A stretch of 64,000 nucleotides of DNA from JAGNXB01 sp964471595 (GCA_964471595.1 CAYYGN010000009.1:1-64000); one strand, 5' to 3'; counted from the stretch's first letter, positions 33,991 through 42,677 are shown. Translations and numbers: made by a program. Notes: generated by a model not told the origin, from the letters alone.

Positions 33991-35571
33991 CTACTCTTCG
34001 CTCATCATCCGGAACAGGATCTCCGGGTGATTGTCCTGGGCCATTTTCAGCATCCAGGGCGATTCGGCCAGAAATACCAACTGGCCCTCGGTATCCCGCG
34101 CAAGATCCCGGCTGCGCCGTTGGGTGAATGCCTCCAGAGCCTTCTTGTCCGGACAACTGACCCAACAGGCTTTGTGCAGGTTGACCGGTTCATAGCTCAC
34201 CTTCGCCCCGTATTCGTGCTCCAGTCGGTACTGGATGACATCGAGCTGAAGATGACCCACCACGCCAATGATTTTGCGGCCATCCATCACCCGCGTAAAC
34301 AGCTGGGCCACCCCTTCATCCATCAATTGGTCCAATCCCTTCACGAAAGGCTTGGCCTTCATGGGGTCGTCATTGTTGACCAGCCGGAAAATCTCGGGGC
34401 TGAAACTCGGCATCCCTTTGAAGTGGAGGTCCTCCCCCGACGTGAGGGCATCGCCGATCTTGAAATTGCCGCTGTCGTACAAGCCGACCACATCACCGGG
34501 AAAGGCCTGGTCCACGATTTCTTTTTTGGAGGCCATGAACGAGGTGGGATTGGAAAAGCGAAGATCCCGGTTGAGGCGTACATGGTGGTATGGCGTGTTG
34601 CGTTCGAAAATGCCGGAGCACACCCGCAAAAAGGCAATCCGGTCGCGATGCCTGGGGTCGATATTGGCGTGAATCTTGAACACAAACCCGCTGAAAGAAG
34701 CTTCGGATGGCTGGACCACGCGCTCCTCGGTAACCCGGGGAAGCGGGGAGGGGGCAATCTCCACAAAACAGTCGAGCAGTTCGCGGACGCCGAAATTGTT
34801 GACTGCAGACCCGAAAAAAACAGGACTGATCTCGCCTTTCAGATAGGCATCCCGGGAAAAGGCGGGATACACCGTCTCCAGGATCTCCGATTCATCTCTC
34901 AGTTCCGTGGCCAGCGTTTGGCCGATATGACCTTCCAGGGCGGGGTCGGACAAATCGCGAAAGGCGACCACATCTTCGGTCTGCTTGCTGTGCGGACGAA
35001 ACAGCACCAGGTTTTTTTCATAGAGGCTGTAAACCCCTTTGAAGCGCTGACCCATTCCCGCCGGCCAGGAAAGCGGTGTGACTTTGAGGCCGAGTTTGGC
35101 CTCGATTTCGTCCAACAAGTCAAAAGCGTCCTTCCCCTCCCGGTCCAATTTGTTGATGAACACAATTATGGGAGTATGACGCATGCGGCATACTTCCACG
35201 AGCCGTTCCGTCTGTTCTTCCACGCCTTTGGCGACGTCGATGACGACGATCACACTGTCCACCGCGGTCAGGGTGCGATAGGTGTCTTCGGCAAAATCCT
35301 TGTGGCCGGGCGTGTCGAGGATGTTGATCTTCAGATCGCGGTAATCAAAAGCCATCACGGACGTGGCCACGGAGATGCCCCGCTGCTTTTCAATCTCCAT
35401 GAAGTCCGAAGTGGTCGTCTTCCGGATTTTGTTGGACTTGACCGCACCGGCCACCTGAATGGCGCCGCCGAAAAGCAGGAGCTTTTCAGTCAGCGTGGTC
35501 TTTCCCGCATCGGGGTGACTGATAATGGCGAACGTACGCCGGATGGCGATCTCTTTTTCCAGAAGGGACAT
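33991..35571 (-). CDS. prfC: Peptide chain release factor 3
   Basis: 526 residues, usual RF3 length. A translational GTPase that recycles RF1/RF2 from the ribosome after termination. G1 loop SHPDAGKTT at 18-26, G3 DTPGH, G4 NKLD; the RGISVATSV switch region and a C-terminal RF3-specific domain (GHLQLDVIQYRLEHEYG) separate it from EF-G. The start ATG 35571 is preceded by a -7 element ending 9 nt away, so its leader would be extremely short. Confidence 0.96.
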   Translation of the reverse strand: MSLLEKEIAIRRTFAIISHPDAGKTTLTEKLLLFGGAIQVAGAVKSNKIRKTTTSDFMEIEKQRGISVATSVMAFDYRDLKINILDTPGHKDFAEDTYRTLTAVDSVIVVIDVAKGVEEQTERLVEVCRMRHTPIIVFINKLDREGKDAFDLLDEIEAKLGLKVTPLSWPAGMGQRFKGVYSLYEKNLVLFRPHSKQTEDVVAFRDLSDPALEGHIGQTLATELRDESEILETVYPAFSRDAYLKGEISPVFFGSAVNNFGVRELLDCFVEIAPSPLPRVTEERVVQPSEASFSGFVFKIHANIDPRHRDRIAFLRVCSGIFERNTPYHHVRLNRDLRFSNPTSFMASKKEIVDQAFPGDVVGLYDSGNFKIGDALTSGEDLHFKGMPSFSPEIFRLVNNDDPMKAKPFVKGLDQLMDEGVAQLFTRVMDGRKIIGVVGHLQLDVIQYRLEHEYGAKVSYEPVNLHKACWVSCPDKKALEAFTQRRSRDLARDTEGQLVFLAESPWMLKMAQDNHPEILFRMMSEE

Positions 35572-35580
35572 AAGCGGGCG

Positions 35581-35588
35581 CAAAGGTA
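35581..35588 (-). promoter_or_regulatory. -7 element of the prfC promoter
   Basis: Minus-strand TACCTTTG (TAnnTTTG) ends 9 nt before the prfC ATG. No clear -33 TTTG. Confidence 0.5.
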
Positions 35589-35642
35589 ATCATCGCGTCC
35601 ATCCCTGCGGGATGCATTCGCTGGTCGCCGCGTTGGCAGGCT

Positions 35643-36059
35643 TCAACAAAAGCGGGCGAAGGCGGCCATCAGGTTGTCGGCGATCATCGAGGCCGGCCTC
35701 CCCTCGATCTGATGGCGCTCCAGGAAATGCACCAGCTCGCCGTCTTTGAAAAGGGCAATGGCCGGGCTGGAAGGCGGGTAGGGGAGAAAATATTCCCGGG
35801 CTTTTTCGGTGGCTTCGCGATCCACTCCGGCGAATACCGTCGCCAGGTGATCGGGACGGTTTTCCGACCGGTGCAGGGCGAGCTTGACCCCGGGGCGCGC
35901 GTTGGCAGCGGCACATCCGCAGACCGAATTGACCATGACCAAAACCGTCCCGTGAGGTTCCTGGAGTAGGGCATCCACCTCCTCCGGCGTCGTCAGCGAC
36001 GAGAAGCCGAAATCAGTGAGGTCTTTGGTCATGGGAGCGGTCAATTCTATGGGATACAT
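35643..36059 (-). CDS. Bacilliredoxin, BrxA/BrxB (DUF1094) family
   Basis: 138 residues. The family active site VNSVCGCAAANARPG is present, with C47 and C49 forming the CGC motif. BrxA/BrxB remove bacillithiol from mixed disulfides on proteins. Start ATG 36059 gives the usual N-terminus (MYPIEL...) and length; an upstream extension would run through the divergent lipoprotein gene. The presence of bshB1 at 61133-61855 supports a bacillithiol context. It converges with nothing and is divergent from the cytochrome-like gene. Confidence 0.87.
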   Translation of the reverse strand: MYPIELTAPMTKDLTDFGFSSLTTPEEVDALLQEPHGTVLVMVNSVCGCAAANARPGVKLALHRSENRPDHLATVFAGVDREATEKAREYFLPYPPSSPAIALFKDGELVHFLERHQIEGRPASMIADNLMAAFARFC

Positions 36060-36131
36060 GGCCCTGTGTTTTGTTCGTGAATGATTGTGTCCTCCCCTAA
36101 ACAAGATCGCGGGACTTTTGTTCGCATTCTC

Positions 36132-36494
36132 ATGCGAGTGTCCACCCTGCTCCTTACCCTGGCTTTCCTGGCCGCTTGCCGGCACGACCCTTCTGCCCCG
36201 GTGATCGAGCCCGACTGCCCGGGTGGATTGTCCTATGCTGTGGACATCCTGCCGATCGTCAACCGGTCGTGCAATATGGGCGGGTGTCATGCCGGCGCTT
36301 ATGACACTTACGAAGGCATAGAACCCAAAATTGCAGCGGGTACTTTTGTGGACCGGGTCTTTACCCGGCATGGCGATCCGGTGTTGGGTATGCCTCCCGC
36401 CCCGGCCACATATCCTTACATCGTATTTGATACGCTGTCAACGGCCGACCGGGAGCTGCTGCGATGCTGGGTAAGGCAGGGATTTCCCCGCTGA
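36132..36494 (+). CDS. Small lipoprotein with cytochrome c-like CX4CH motif
   Basis: About 120 residues from ATG 36132 (an earlier in-frame ATG at 36081 is possible). Lipobox LAAC, then a compact domain: SCNMGGCHAG (a CX4CH rather than CX2CH haem motif), TYEGI, then a distal Met (LGMPP) and a C-terminal LSTADRELLRCWVRQG helix. The layout matches the small c-type cytochrome domains found at the end of Bacteroidota and Planctomycetes surface proteins. Haem attachment with the 4-residue spacer is not certain. Its 3' end is close to fdhD. Confidence 0.7.
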   Translation: MRVSTLLLTLAFLAACRHDPSAPVIEPDCPGGLSYAVDILPIVNRSCNMGGCHAGAYDTYEGIEPKIAAGTFVDRVFTRHGDPVLGMPPAPATYPYIVFDTLSTADRELLRCWVRQGFPR

Positions 36495-36520
36495 TCCATC
36501 CGGCCCATCCCATTCTCCCG

Positions 36521-36528
36521 TATCTTTA
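36521..36528 (+). promoter_or_regulatory. Possible -7 element ahead of fdhD
   Basis: TATCTTTA (TAnnTTTr) lies 10 nt before a GTG that would be a good fdhD start. No -33 partner. Confidence 0.35.
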
Positions 36529-36538
36529 TGGACAAACC

Positions 36539-37387
36539 GTGCATTTGGAAGGCCAACGCGAATATCCCATCCAACGCTTCCGGCGCGGCGAGGCCATGCA
36601 CACCCTGCAGGACCATGCCGCCGTCGAAGAACCCCTCGAGATAAGGCTGGAGTTCGGCCCGTCGGGTCATCGGCAGGAAAGGACGCTGGCCATAACCATG
36701 CGGACACCGGGTCAGGATGAAGAATTGGTGCGGGGATTCCTGCTGGCCGAGCGCCTGGTCACGGACTCCACACAGATCCTGTCCATCGAACCGGCACCGG
36801 TAAGAAGGGCTGAGGGACAGGGGCATACGATGCTGGCTCGTCTGGACGAAACCGTGGCGGTTGATTGGTCCCAGCTCGAACGGCACGTCTATCTCACCTC
36901 CAGTTGCGGTGTCTGCGGCAAGGCTTCCATTGCTTCCGTATTGGAAAAGGTTTCGGTCTCCTTCTATCCCATGTCTCCCGTCATGGAGGCTGAAACGATC
37001 CAGGCCCTTCCGGCCCGGCTGAGATCAGCCCAGCGTCTGTTTGCCGCTACCGGTGGCATCCATGCCTGTGGCCTCTTTGATGACCGGGGTGCCCTGCTGG
37101 CTGTGCGGGAGGATGTGGGTCGGCACAACGCCGCCGACAAAATTTGCGGCGCGCTGGCCGTACACCCCGAATGGCAGCAACGGGCGGCCGTCGCCGTCCT
37201 GAGCGGACGGGCGAGTTTTGAGCTGGTCCAGAAAATGCTGGTGGCCGGGATCCCCATCCTGGTGGCCGTAGGAGCGCCTTCCAGCCTGGCCATAGATCTG
37301 GCCGCCGAGGCCGGTATGACCCTGATCGGATTTGCCGGAGAAGATCGCTTCAACCTCTATGGGGGCGGGCAGCGCATCCGCTCCTGA
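36539..37387 (+). CDS. fdhD: Formate dehydrogenase accessory sulfurtransferase FdhD
   Basis: 282 residues from GTG 36539; ATG 36464 is an in-frame alternative that would overlap the upstream gene by 31 nt. Family marks: TMRTPGQDEELVRGFLLAE (about 53-71), the sulfur-relay CGVCGK (C123, C126), TGGIHACGLFD and EDVGRHNAADK. FdhD passes sulfur from IscS to the molybdenum cofactor of formate dehydrogenases. No formate dehydrogenase or Mo-cofactor gene is in the window, so the client enzyme lies elsewhere. Confidence 0.92.
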   Translation: MHLEGQREYPIQRFRRGEAMHTLQDHAAVEEPLEIRLEFGPSGHRQERTLAITMRTPGQDEELVRGFLLAERLVTDSTQILSIEPAPVRRAEGQGHTMLARLDETVAVDWSQLERHVYLTSSCGVCGKASIASVLEKVSVSFYPMSPVMEAETIQALPARLRSAQRLFAATGGIHACGLFDDRGALLAVREDVGRHNAADKICGALAVHPEWQQRAAVAVLSGRASFELVQKMLVAGIPILVAVGAPSSLAIDLAAEAGMTLIGFAGEDRFNLYGGGQRIRS

Positions 37388-37396
37388 ATCGCCGGC

Positions 37397-37427
37397 TTTG
37401 GCGGATGACCGGAATGACCTAACTTTG
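37397..37427 (+). promoter_or_regulatory. Near-consensus Bacteroidota promoter of the THX gene
   Basis: TTTG at 37397-37400, exactly 19 nt spacer, TAACTTTG at 37420-37427; start codon 18 nt further on. Confidence 0.75.
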
Positions 37428-37445
37428 TCGCCTAAATCTTCCGAC

Positions 37446-37556
37446 ATGGGAAAAGGTGACAAACGCAGCAAGCGAGGCAAGATCTGGAGAGGCTCATTCG
37501 GCAACAGCCGTCCCAAGGCATCCCAGACCACTCCGGGCCCGACGCCAAAGGCCTGA
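37446..37556 (+). CDS. 30S ribosomal protein THX
   Basis: A 36-residue, strongly basic protein: MGKGDKRSKRGKIWRGSFG is the THX signature (first ~19 residues), followed by NSRPK and a Pro/Thr-rich tail. Thx (bS31) binds near the head of the 30S subunit in Thermus and has homologues across Bacteroidota. It is easily missed because the frame is open far upstream, into the fdhD end, but it has its own consensus promoter and a terminator. Confidence 0.9.
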   Translation: MGKGDKRSKRGKIWRGSFGNSRPKASQTTPGPTPKA

Positions 37557-37597
37557 CGCCAAAGGCCTGACAAGGCTTCGGCATCCCTTGCTGATTG

Positions 37598-37617
37598 AAA
37601 GGCCCTGAGGGGCCTTT
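37598..37617 (+). terminator. Terminator after the THX gene
   Basis: AAAGGCCC (37598-37605) pairs with GGGCCTTT (37610-37617), 4-nt loop, followed by TTC and further T residues. Confidence 0.75.
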
Positions 37618-37662
37618 TTCTTTACCAGGCAGTCAGGTGCACGGTGCACTACGGGCTTTTTC

Positions 37663-37670
37663 TACCTTTG
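37663..37670 (+). promoter_or_regulatory. -7 element of the M14 peptidase gene
   Basis: TACCTTTG ends 4 nt before ATG 37675. Transcription would start at or just past that ATG, so the true start may be the in-frame ATG 37696. Confidence 0.5.
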
Positions 37671-37674
37671 GTCC

Positions 37675-39171
37675 ATGCACGTCCGGACGACCCCGATGAT
37701 TATTTGGGCAGCCATGTTTTTCATCTTGCCGGCCGCCTCTGTAACAGCTCAATCCACGGCCTTACTGAAACGTATGGCCGAACGACATGACCGGATCCGC
37801 GTCGAAGGTCTGGAGGAGCGGCGATTTTCACCCGAACAGATCAACGCGGCCCTTCTCGCGCTGGACAGCTTGTCCGGATTTGCCGTGGGAGAAGCGGGGC
37901 GGTCGATCGAAGGGAGGCCCATCTATTCGGTACGCTGGGGGCATGGCCCCGTTCGGATACTGATGTGGACCCAAATGCACGGCGATGAACCCACGGCCAC
38001 CATGGCACTACTGGATCTGTTCGAAGCGCTGCATCAACCCGGAATTTTTCCGGAATCCCGCCAGTGGGCCGACAAGGTGACCCTCCACGTCCTTCCCCTG
38101 CTCAATCCGGATGGCGCTTACCGGTATCAGCGACGCAATGTCATCGGCATCGACCTCAACCGGGATGCCCTGGATCGCACCACCCCCGAAGCCCGCCTCC
38201 TCTGGCATTGGCGGGACAGTCTGGATCCCCGATGGGGCTTCAACCTGCATGACCAGCACCGCTATTATTCGGTGGGGCAAACGGACCGCAACGCGGCCCT
38301 TGCCTTTCTGGCTCCACCTCCCGATCCCGGCCGCAGCACCCCCCCACACCGCTCCGAGGCCATGAAACTCATCGCCTGGCTCCACAAGGGCCTCCAGGGG
38401 CTGATACCCGGGCAGGTAGCTCGCTACAGTGACGCATTCGAGCCCCGGGCCTTTGGCGACCAATTCACCGCCGCAGGCACCGCCACCGTCCTGATCGAGG
38501 CGGGATGGATGCCCGGCGACCTGGAAAAACAGGAACTGCGCCGCTTGTATTTCGCTACCCTCGCCGCATCCCTCCAGGCCATCGCCACCAGGGACCACAT
38601 GAGTACCAAAGAAGCGGATTACCACCGGATTCCCTACAACCAAAACCGGATGTTCGACCTCCTGATCCGCGATGCACGGCTACCCTTCGGAGATCAGCAT
38701 TTCCGTTTGGATATCGGTATCAAGCGGCACGAACGGGAAGAATCCGAGCCAGGTCAGTGGACCACACGGGCGGCGGTAGAGGATATGGGCGACCTGTCGC
38801 CATTTACAGCGTTCACCACGCTGGACGCCAGGGATGCGCGGCTGGTGCCTGCCAAAACCTATGGCCATGTGCTGGACAGCCCCGAACGGCTGGCCGATGT
38901 GCCTTTGGATCTGTTGGTGGAACAAGGTGTGGCAGTCTTCCGGATTCAGGGACTGCCGCCGGCCGACCGTTATCTTTCCCTTCCCTTCGCCCTTCGCCTG
39001 CCCGCCGATGATGCTTCCGAACCAGTCCTGCCGGGCGCCAATCCGGTTTTTTACCTCGCCGATGACCAGGACCGTCTGCGCTGGCTGGTGGTCAACGGAT
39101 TGCTGTGGGACCTGAGCAAGGATGATTGGAGGAAGGCCTTGCACCAGTTTGTGGCGCGCGGCCATGAATAG
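37675..39171 (+). CDS. Secreted M14-family zinc carboxypeptidase
   Basis: 498 residues. Signal peptide ends about VTAQ (residue 26); starting at the in-frame ATG 37696 gives an equally good signal. Zinc ligands H102 and E105 (QMHGDE) and H192 (NLHDQH), with N162-R163 for substrate carboxylate binding and the catalytic E275 (LIEAG). The C-terminal ~180 residues form an additional beta domain. M14 enzymes remove C-terminal residues from peptides or cleave peptidoglycan stems; the extracytoplasmic location suggests nutrient peptide or wall turnover. Confidence 0.88.
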   Translation: MHVRTTPMIIWAAMFFILPAASVTAQSTALLKRMAERHDRIRVEGLEERRFSPEQINAALLALDSLSGFAVGEAGRSIEGRPIYSVRWGHGPVRILMWTQMHGDEPTATMALLDLFEALHQPGIFPESRQWADKVTLHVLPLLNPDGAYRYQRRNVIGIDLNRDALDRTTPEARLLWHWRDSLDPRWGFNLHDQHRYYSVGQTDRNAALAFLAPPPDPGRSTPPHRSEAMKLIAWLHKGLQGLIPGQVARYSDAFEPRAFGDQFTAAGTATVLIEAGWMPGDLEKQELRRLYFATLAASLQAIATRDHMSTKEADYHRIPYNQNRMFDLLIRDARLPFGDQHFRLDIGIKRHEREESEPGQWTTRAAVEDMGDLSPFTAFTTLDARDARLVPAKTYGHVLDSPERLADVPLDLLVEQGVAVFRIQGLPPADRYLSLPFALRLPADDASEPVLPGANPVFYLADDQDRLRWLVVNGLLWDLSKDDWRKALHQFVARGHE

Positions 39172-39179
39172 GAAATCTC

Positions 39180-39187
39180 TACATTTA
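39180..39187 (+). promoter_or_regulatory. Possible -7 element of the beta-barrel gene
   Basis: TACATTTA (TAnnTTTr) lies 17 nt before ATG 39205; TTTG at 39148-39151 is too far (28 nt). Confidence 0.35.
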
Positions 39188-39204
39188 TCCTCAAATTGAC
39201 CCTT

Positions 39205-39921
39205 ATGAAAAACGGAGACACCCTCTTTCGTTATTTGCTGCTGACCGGCGCCGTCGCGCTGTCTTCCCTGGTCCATGCCCAGGATCCCGAATTCAACTTC
39301 GATCCGGGCATGTTTGCCAGGAAGGACGCCAACAAACGCACTGACGTTACTTCCTTTTGGGGATTCGGACCCACCTTCGTCACCTCGAACAACGAGGTGG
39401 AAGGCGTTTACTATCCGGAGTTCAAACCTTTTGCCTCCTGGAGCAATGACCTGGGCATAGTCATGCGCACCCGTTTTGGCGCGCCGGGTACCAAATTCTA
39501 CCTGAATTACGGATTGCTGTGGCGGTACCTCAATGTCGAAACCGACAAAGGCGCATTGTGGGAGGACCTTGGAGAAACCTTCTATCAAGAAAGGGATAAT
39601 GCCGACAATACGGAGCTCAACATTCACACGCTTTCCATACCTCTCCTCTTTGAATACCGCAGCAAATTCTCCATCGCAGCTGGAGCCTTCGCCGCCTACC
39701 GGCTGGGGAGCAACAGCGAAGTGGACGGCAAACAGGATGGCAACCGCCTGGATACGCGACTCTCGGCCGACTTTGGTCTGAATCGTTTGCTGTACGGAGC
39801 CACCGCTCAAATTGGCGCCAAACGGATCCGCCTGTACATGAACTATTACCTCAACAACCTCTTCAAAGACGACGAGCCTTATGACTTTACCGTCATGAAC
39901 GTCGGCATATGCTGGCAATAA
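39205..39921 (+). CDS. Outer-membrane beta-barrel protein, unknown
   Basis: 238 residues. Signal peptide (about 1-26, ending VHAQ). The remainder alternates aromatic and hydrophobic strands typical of an OmpW/porin-like 8-10 strand barrel and ends with a Cys-Trp-Gln C-terminus (VMNVGICWQ). No specific family recognised. A TTG 9 nt upstream would also be in frame; ATG 39205 is preferred because it starts directly with MKNGD and a signal. Confidence 0.75.
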   Translation: MKNGDTLFRYLLLTGAVALSSLVHAQDPEFNFDPGMFARKDANKRTDVTSFWGFGPTFVTSNNEVEGVYYPEFKPFASWSNDLGIVMRTRFGAPGTKFYLNYGLLWRYLNVETDKGALWEDLGETFYQERDNADNTELNIHTLSIPLLFEYRSKFSIAAGAFAAYRLGSNSEVDGKQDGNRLDTRLSADFGLNRLLYGATAQIGAKRIRLYMNYYLNNLFKDDEPYDFTVMNVGICWQ

Positions 39922-39942
39922 AAGGATGTTCAAGAAGCATGG

Positions 39943-39972
39943 AAACCCGGCTTTCCCGCGAAGGCCGGGTTT
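39943..39972 (+). terminator. Terminator after the beta-barrel gene
   Basis: AAACCCGGC (39943-39951) pairs with GCCGGGTTT (39964-39972), followed by TTG. Confidence 0.7.
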
Positions 39973-40040
39973 TTGGCGTCCCGTCGCAGACGGTCGGATT
40001 CCCGGGGTAGCGTTATATTAGCCAGCTAAAGCACAACCAG

Positions 40041-41714
40041 ATGGCATCCGAGAGACCGTGGCTCAATATCTATGCGAAAGGCGTACCGGCCCATATCGAT
40101 CCCGATGCGTACGGAAGTGTCGTTCAATTGCTCGAAGAGACCTTCAAAAAGTATGGCGCCAAGCCCGCCTTCAAGGGAATGGGCAAAGCCCTGACCTACC
40201 AGCAAATCGACCGGGCCTCCCGAAACTTCGGCGCTTACCTGATCTCCCGTGGGCTGCAGCCTGGCGACAAGATCGCCCTGATGATGCCCAATTTGCTTCA
40301 GTATCCCATTGCCTTGTTCGGAGCGCTCCGCGCCGGGTTGGTTGTGGTCAATACCAACCCCCTGTACACACCCAGGGAGATGAAACACCAGTTTCTGGAT
40401 TCGGGCGTAAAAGCCATCGTCATCGCCGAAAATTTTGCCGCCAACCTCCAGAAAGTGCTGCCGGACACGCAGATCCGCACGGTCATTGTCACTTCGATCG
40501 GCGAACTTCTGCCCTGCGTCAAACGAACAATCGTCAATTTTGTGGTGCGGCGAATCAAACGGATGGTCCCCTCCTTCCAGATTCCCAATACGGTGACCTT
40601 CCGACAGGCCCTTCGACAGGGTCGCGCCTTTACCCTGCCGGACATTCCCCACAACCCGGAAGATGTCATCCTGCTCCAATATACCGGAGGCACGACTGGA
40701 TTGTCCAAAGGCGCCATGCTCACCAACCGCAACCTCATCGCCAACATGTTGCAGATCCGGGCCATTATGGAGCCCGTGCTCGAACAAGGCCGCGAAATCA
40801 TCCTTTGTCCCCTCCCTCTTTACCACATTTTCGCGTTTACGGTCAACTGCCTGGCCCTTTTTAGTTACGGAGCCCTCAATGTGCTGATCGTCAATGCGCG
40901 TGACCTCAAATCCGTGATCAAGGAGCTCAAGGCCCACCCGGTGACCATCATGCCGGGCGTCAACACCCTTTTCAACGCCCTCCTCCATCACAAGGACTTT
41001 GCTTCTGTGGATTTCTCCCATCTCAAAATCACCGTGGGCGGAGGGATGGCCGTACAGCGCGCAGTGGCCGAACGCTGGCAACAGGTGACCGGGTGCTACC
41101 TGGCCGAGGGCTACGGACTGACGGAAACCTCCCCCCTTCTTTCCGTCAATCCCCTGGATGGTACCGGCCGGCTGGGGACCATCGGCCTGCCGGCCCCCAG
41201 TACAGACATGCGTGTGGTGGCCGAGGACGGCCGTATATGCGGACCCAATGAAACCGGAGAAATCCAGGCCAAAGGACCACAGGTCATGAAGGGTTATTAC
41301 AACAAACCCGAAGAAACGGACAGAGTGATCCGCGACGGTTGGTTCGCCACCGGAGATATCGGATTGATGTTGCCCGACGGATTTTTTCAGATTGTGGATC
41401 GCAAGAAAGACATGATCATCGTGTCCGGATTCAATGTGTATCCCAACGAAATCGAAGATGTCCTTGCCACCCACCCCAAGGTCCTTGAGGCAGCAGCGGT
41501 CGGTATACCGGACGAGCATTCCGGCGAAGTGGTCAAGGTGTTTGTCGTCAAGAAGGACAAAAGCCTTACGGAGCGGGAGGTGACGGAGTTTTGTAAAGAA
41601 AACCTCACCAATTACAAGGTGCCCAAAAGTGTCGAGTTCAGGCAGGAACTGCCCAAAACCAACGTCGGCAAAATACTTCGAAGGGCTTTGCGCGATACAA
41701 CTACCGCCCCTTGA
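40041..41714 (+). CDS. fadD: Long-chain fatty acid-CoA ligase (AMP-forming)
   Basis: 557 residues. ANL-superfamily enzyme: P-loop YTGGTTGLSKGA (about 214-225), acyl motif GYGLTETSP (about 356-364), the TGD at the domain hinge and GKILRRALR with the catalytic Lys near the C-terminus. It activates fatty acids with ATP to acyl-CoA. Length and motif order fit FadD rather than acetyl-CoA synthetase. It stands alone; no beta-oxidation gene follows. Confidence 0.9.
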   Translation: MASERPWLNIYAKGVPAHIDPDAYGSVVQLLEETFKKYGAKPAFKGMGKALTYQQIDRASRNFGAYLISRGLQPGDKIALMMPNLLQYPIALFGALRAGLVVVNTNPLYTPREMKHQFLDSGVKAIVIAENFAANLQKVLPDTQIRTVIVTSIGELLPCVKRTIVNFVVRRIKRMVPSFQIPNTVTFRQALRQGRAFTLPDIPHNPEDVILLQYTGGTTGLSKGAMLTNRNLIANMLQIRAIMEPVLEQGREIILCPLPLYHIFAFTVNCLALFSYGALNVLIVNARDLKSVIKELKAHPVTIMPGVNTLFNALLHHKDFASVDFSHLKITVGGGMAVQRAVAERWQQVTGCYLAEGYGLTETSPLLSVNPLDGTGRLGTIGLPAPSTDMRVVAEDGRICGPNETGEIQAKGPQVMKGYYNKPEETDRVIRDGWFATGDIGLMLPDGFFQIVDRKKDMIIVSGFNVYPNEIEDVLATHPKVLEAAAVGIPDEHSGEVVKVFVVKKDKSLTEREVTEFCKENLTNYKVPKSVEFRQELPKTNVGKILRRALRDTTTAP

Positions 41715-41741
41715 TACTGCCTTAACAAATGGTTAATACAC

Positions 41742-41771
41742 TTGTCGGGGGGGATTTCTGCGTTACCTTTA
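41742..41771 (+). promoter_or_regulatory. Promoter of the 41802 lipoprotein gene
   Basis: TTG at 41742-41744, 19-nt spacer, TACCTTTA (TAnnTTTr) at 41764-41771; ATG follows after 30 nt. Confidence 0.55.
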
Positions 41772-41801
41772 CATCCTTAACGAATACGAAAATTTGAGAC
41801 G

Positions 41802-42677
41802 ATGAAAAATTCCCTTCTTTTTTGGTTTGGTGCCTTCCTGGTGGCAGGATCCCTCCTGATGACGAGTTGCACCAAAGACGACACTATGGATCCCGATCCC
41901 ACCGTGCCCACCCTTTCTCTCGGTACAGGTGCCGGATTCGTTTCCGCGGATGTAACCATTGAACAGGGTACGACCTTCAAGGTAAATCTCATCGCCGCCA
42001 AAGGCTCTGGCAACCTGTCGGAAGTGACGGTCTTCAAAGACAATGTTCCCGAACCGGCGGCCAACCTTACCGTGGACGGATCGGCTGCTACCGCCAACCC
42101 GATTGCTGTCGGCGCATTTGACGCCAATGCCCTCAACTGGGAAGTGGAAGTCCTCGCTGCCGATCACCCTACTACCCATACCTATCGCTTCATGGTGCAA
42201 GGCGCTGACGGGCTCACCGCATCTGTCCAGTTCAATGTGACCACTGTGGATCCCGGTACGCCGGTACAGACCCAGATGGGTGTCATCTTCAATGCTTCTG
42301 GCCCCAACCTCGGCGGATTTGACCTCAAAACCGGAACATCCGTGACCGAAGACAGTCCGAATGCCGATATCCGTGACAGAGGTATTGACCTCGGTCAGCC
42401 GGTAGCCACCAACTGGAGGCGCCAGATCGAACCCCGCAACGGCGCTGTTCTGCGCAAGGCGGCGGCCGGTGTGAGCTTTGATGCCACGACCACGAAGGAA
42501 CAGGTACAGGCCGCCTTTGACGGCGCCGGCGGCAATCTGGCCAACAGTCCCGTCATCGCCAATGGCGATATTTACCTCGTTCAACAGGGCGCCCAATATT
42601 TCATGGTCCGTTTCACCAAGGTGAACATGACCGCTGCCGACAATCTCGATACATACGAGATCGATATCAAAAAATGA
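41802..42677 (+). CDS. Predicted lipoprotein with Ig-like repeats, unknown
   Basis: 291 residues. Lipobox MTSC (about C23) followed by an acidic TKDDTMDPDP linker. The rest is predicted beta-rich: an Ig-like domain (about 35-150) and a second domain (about 155-291) containing FDLKTG and a basic loop. The second domain resembles C-terminal parts of Bacteroidota surface lipoproteins without a name I can give. Flanked by its own promoter and a terminator. Confidence 0.78.
   Translation: MKNSLLFWFGAFLVAGSLLMTSCTKDDTMDPDPTVPTLSLGTGAGFVSADVTIEQGTTFKVNLIAAKGSGNLSEVTVFKDNVPEPAANLTVDGSAATANPIAVGAFDANALNWEVEVLAADHPTTHTYRFMVQGADGLTASVQFNVTTVDPGTPVQTQMGVIFNASGPNLGGFDLKTGTSVTEDSPNADIRDRGIDLGQPVATNWRRQIEPRNGAVLRKAAAGVSFDATTTKEQVQAAFDGAGGNLANSPVIANGDIYLVQQGAQYFMVRFTKVNMTAADNLDTYEIDIKK

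Noticed and set aside
34027..35589. 520-codon plus-strand open frame
   Set aside because: Complete antisense of prfC, which has all GTPase motifs. A codon-bias shadow.
40026..41519. 497-codon minus-strand open frame
   Set aside because: Antisense of the acyl-CoA ligase; composition of a shadow frame.
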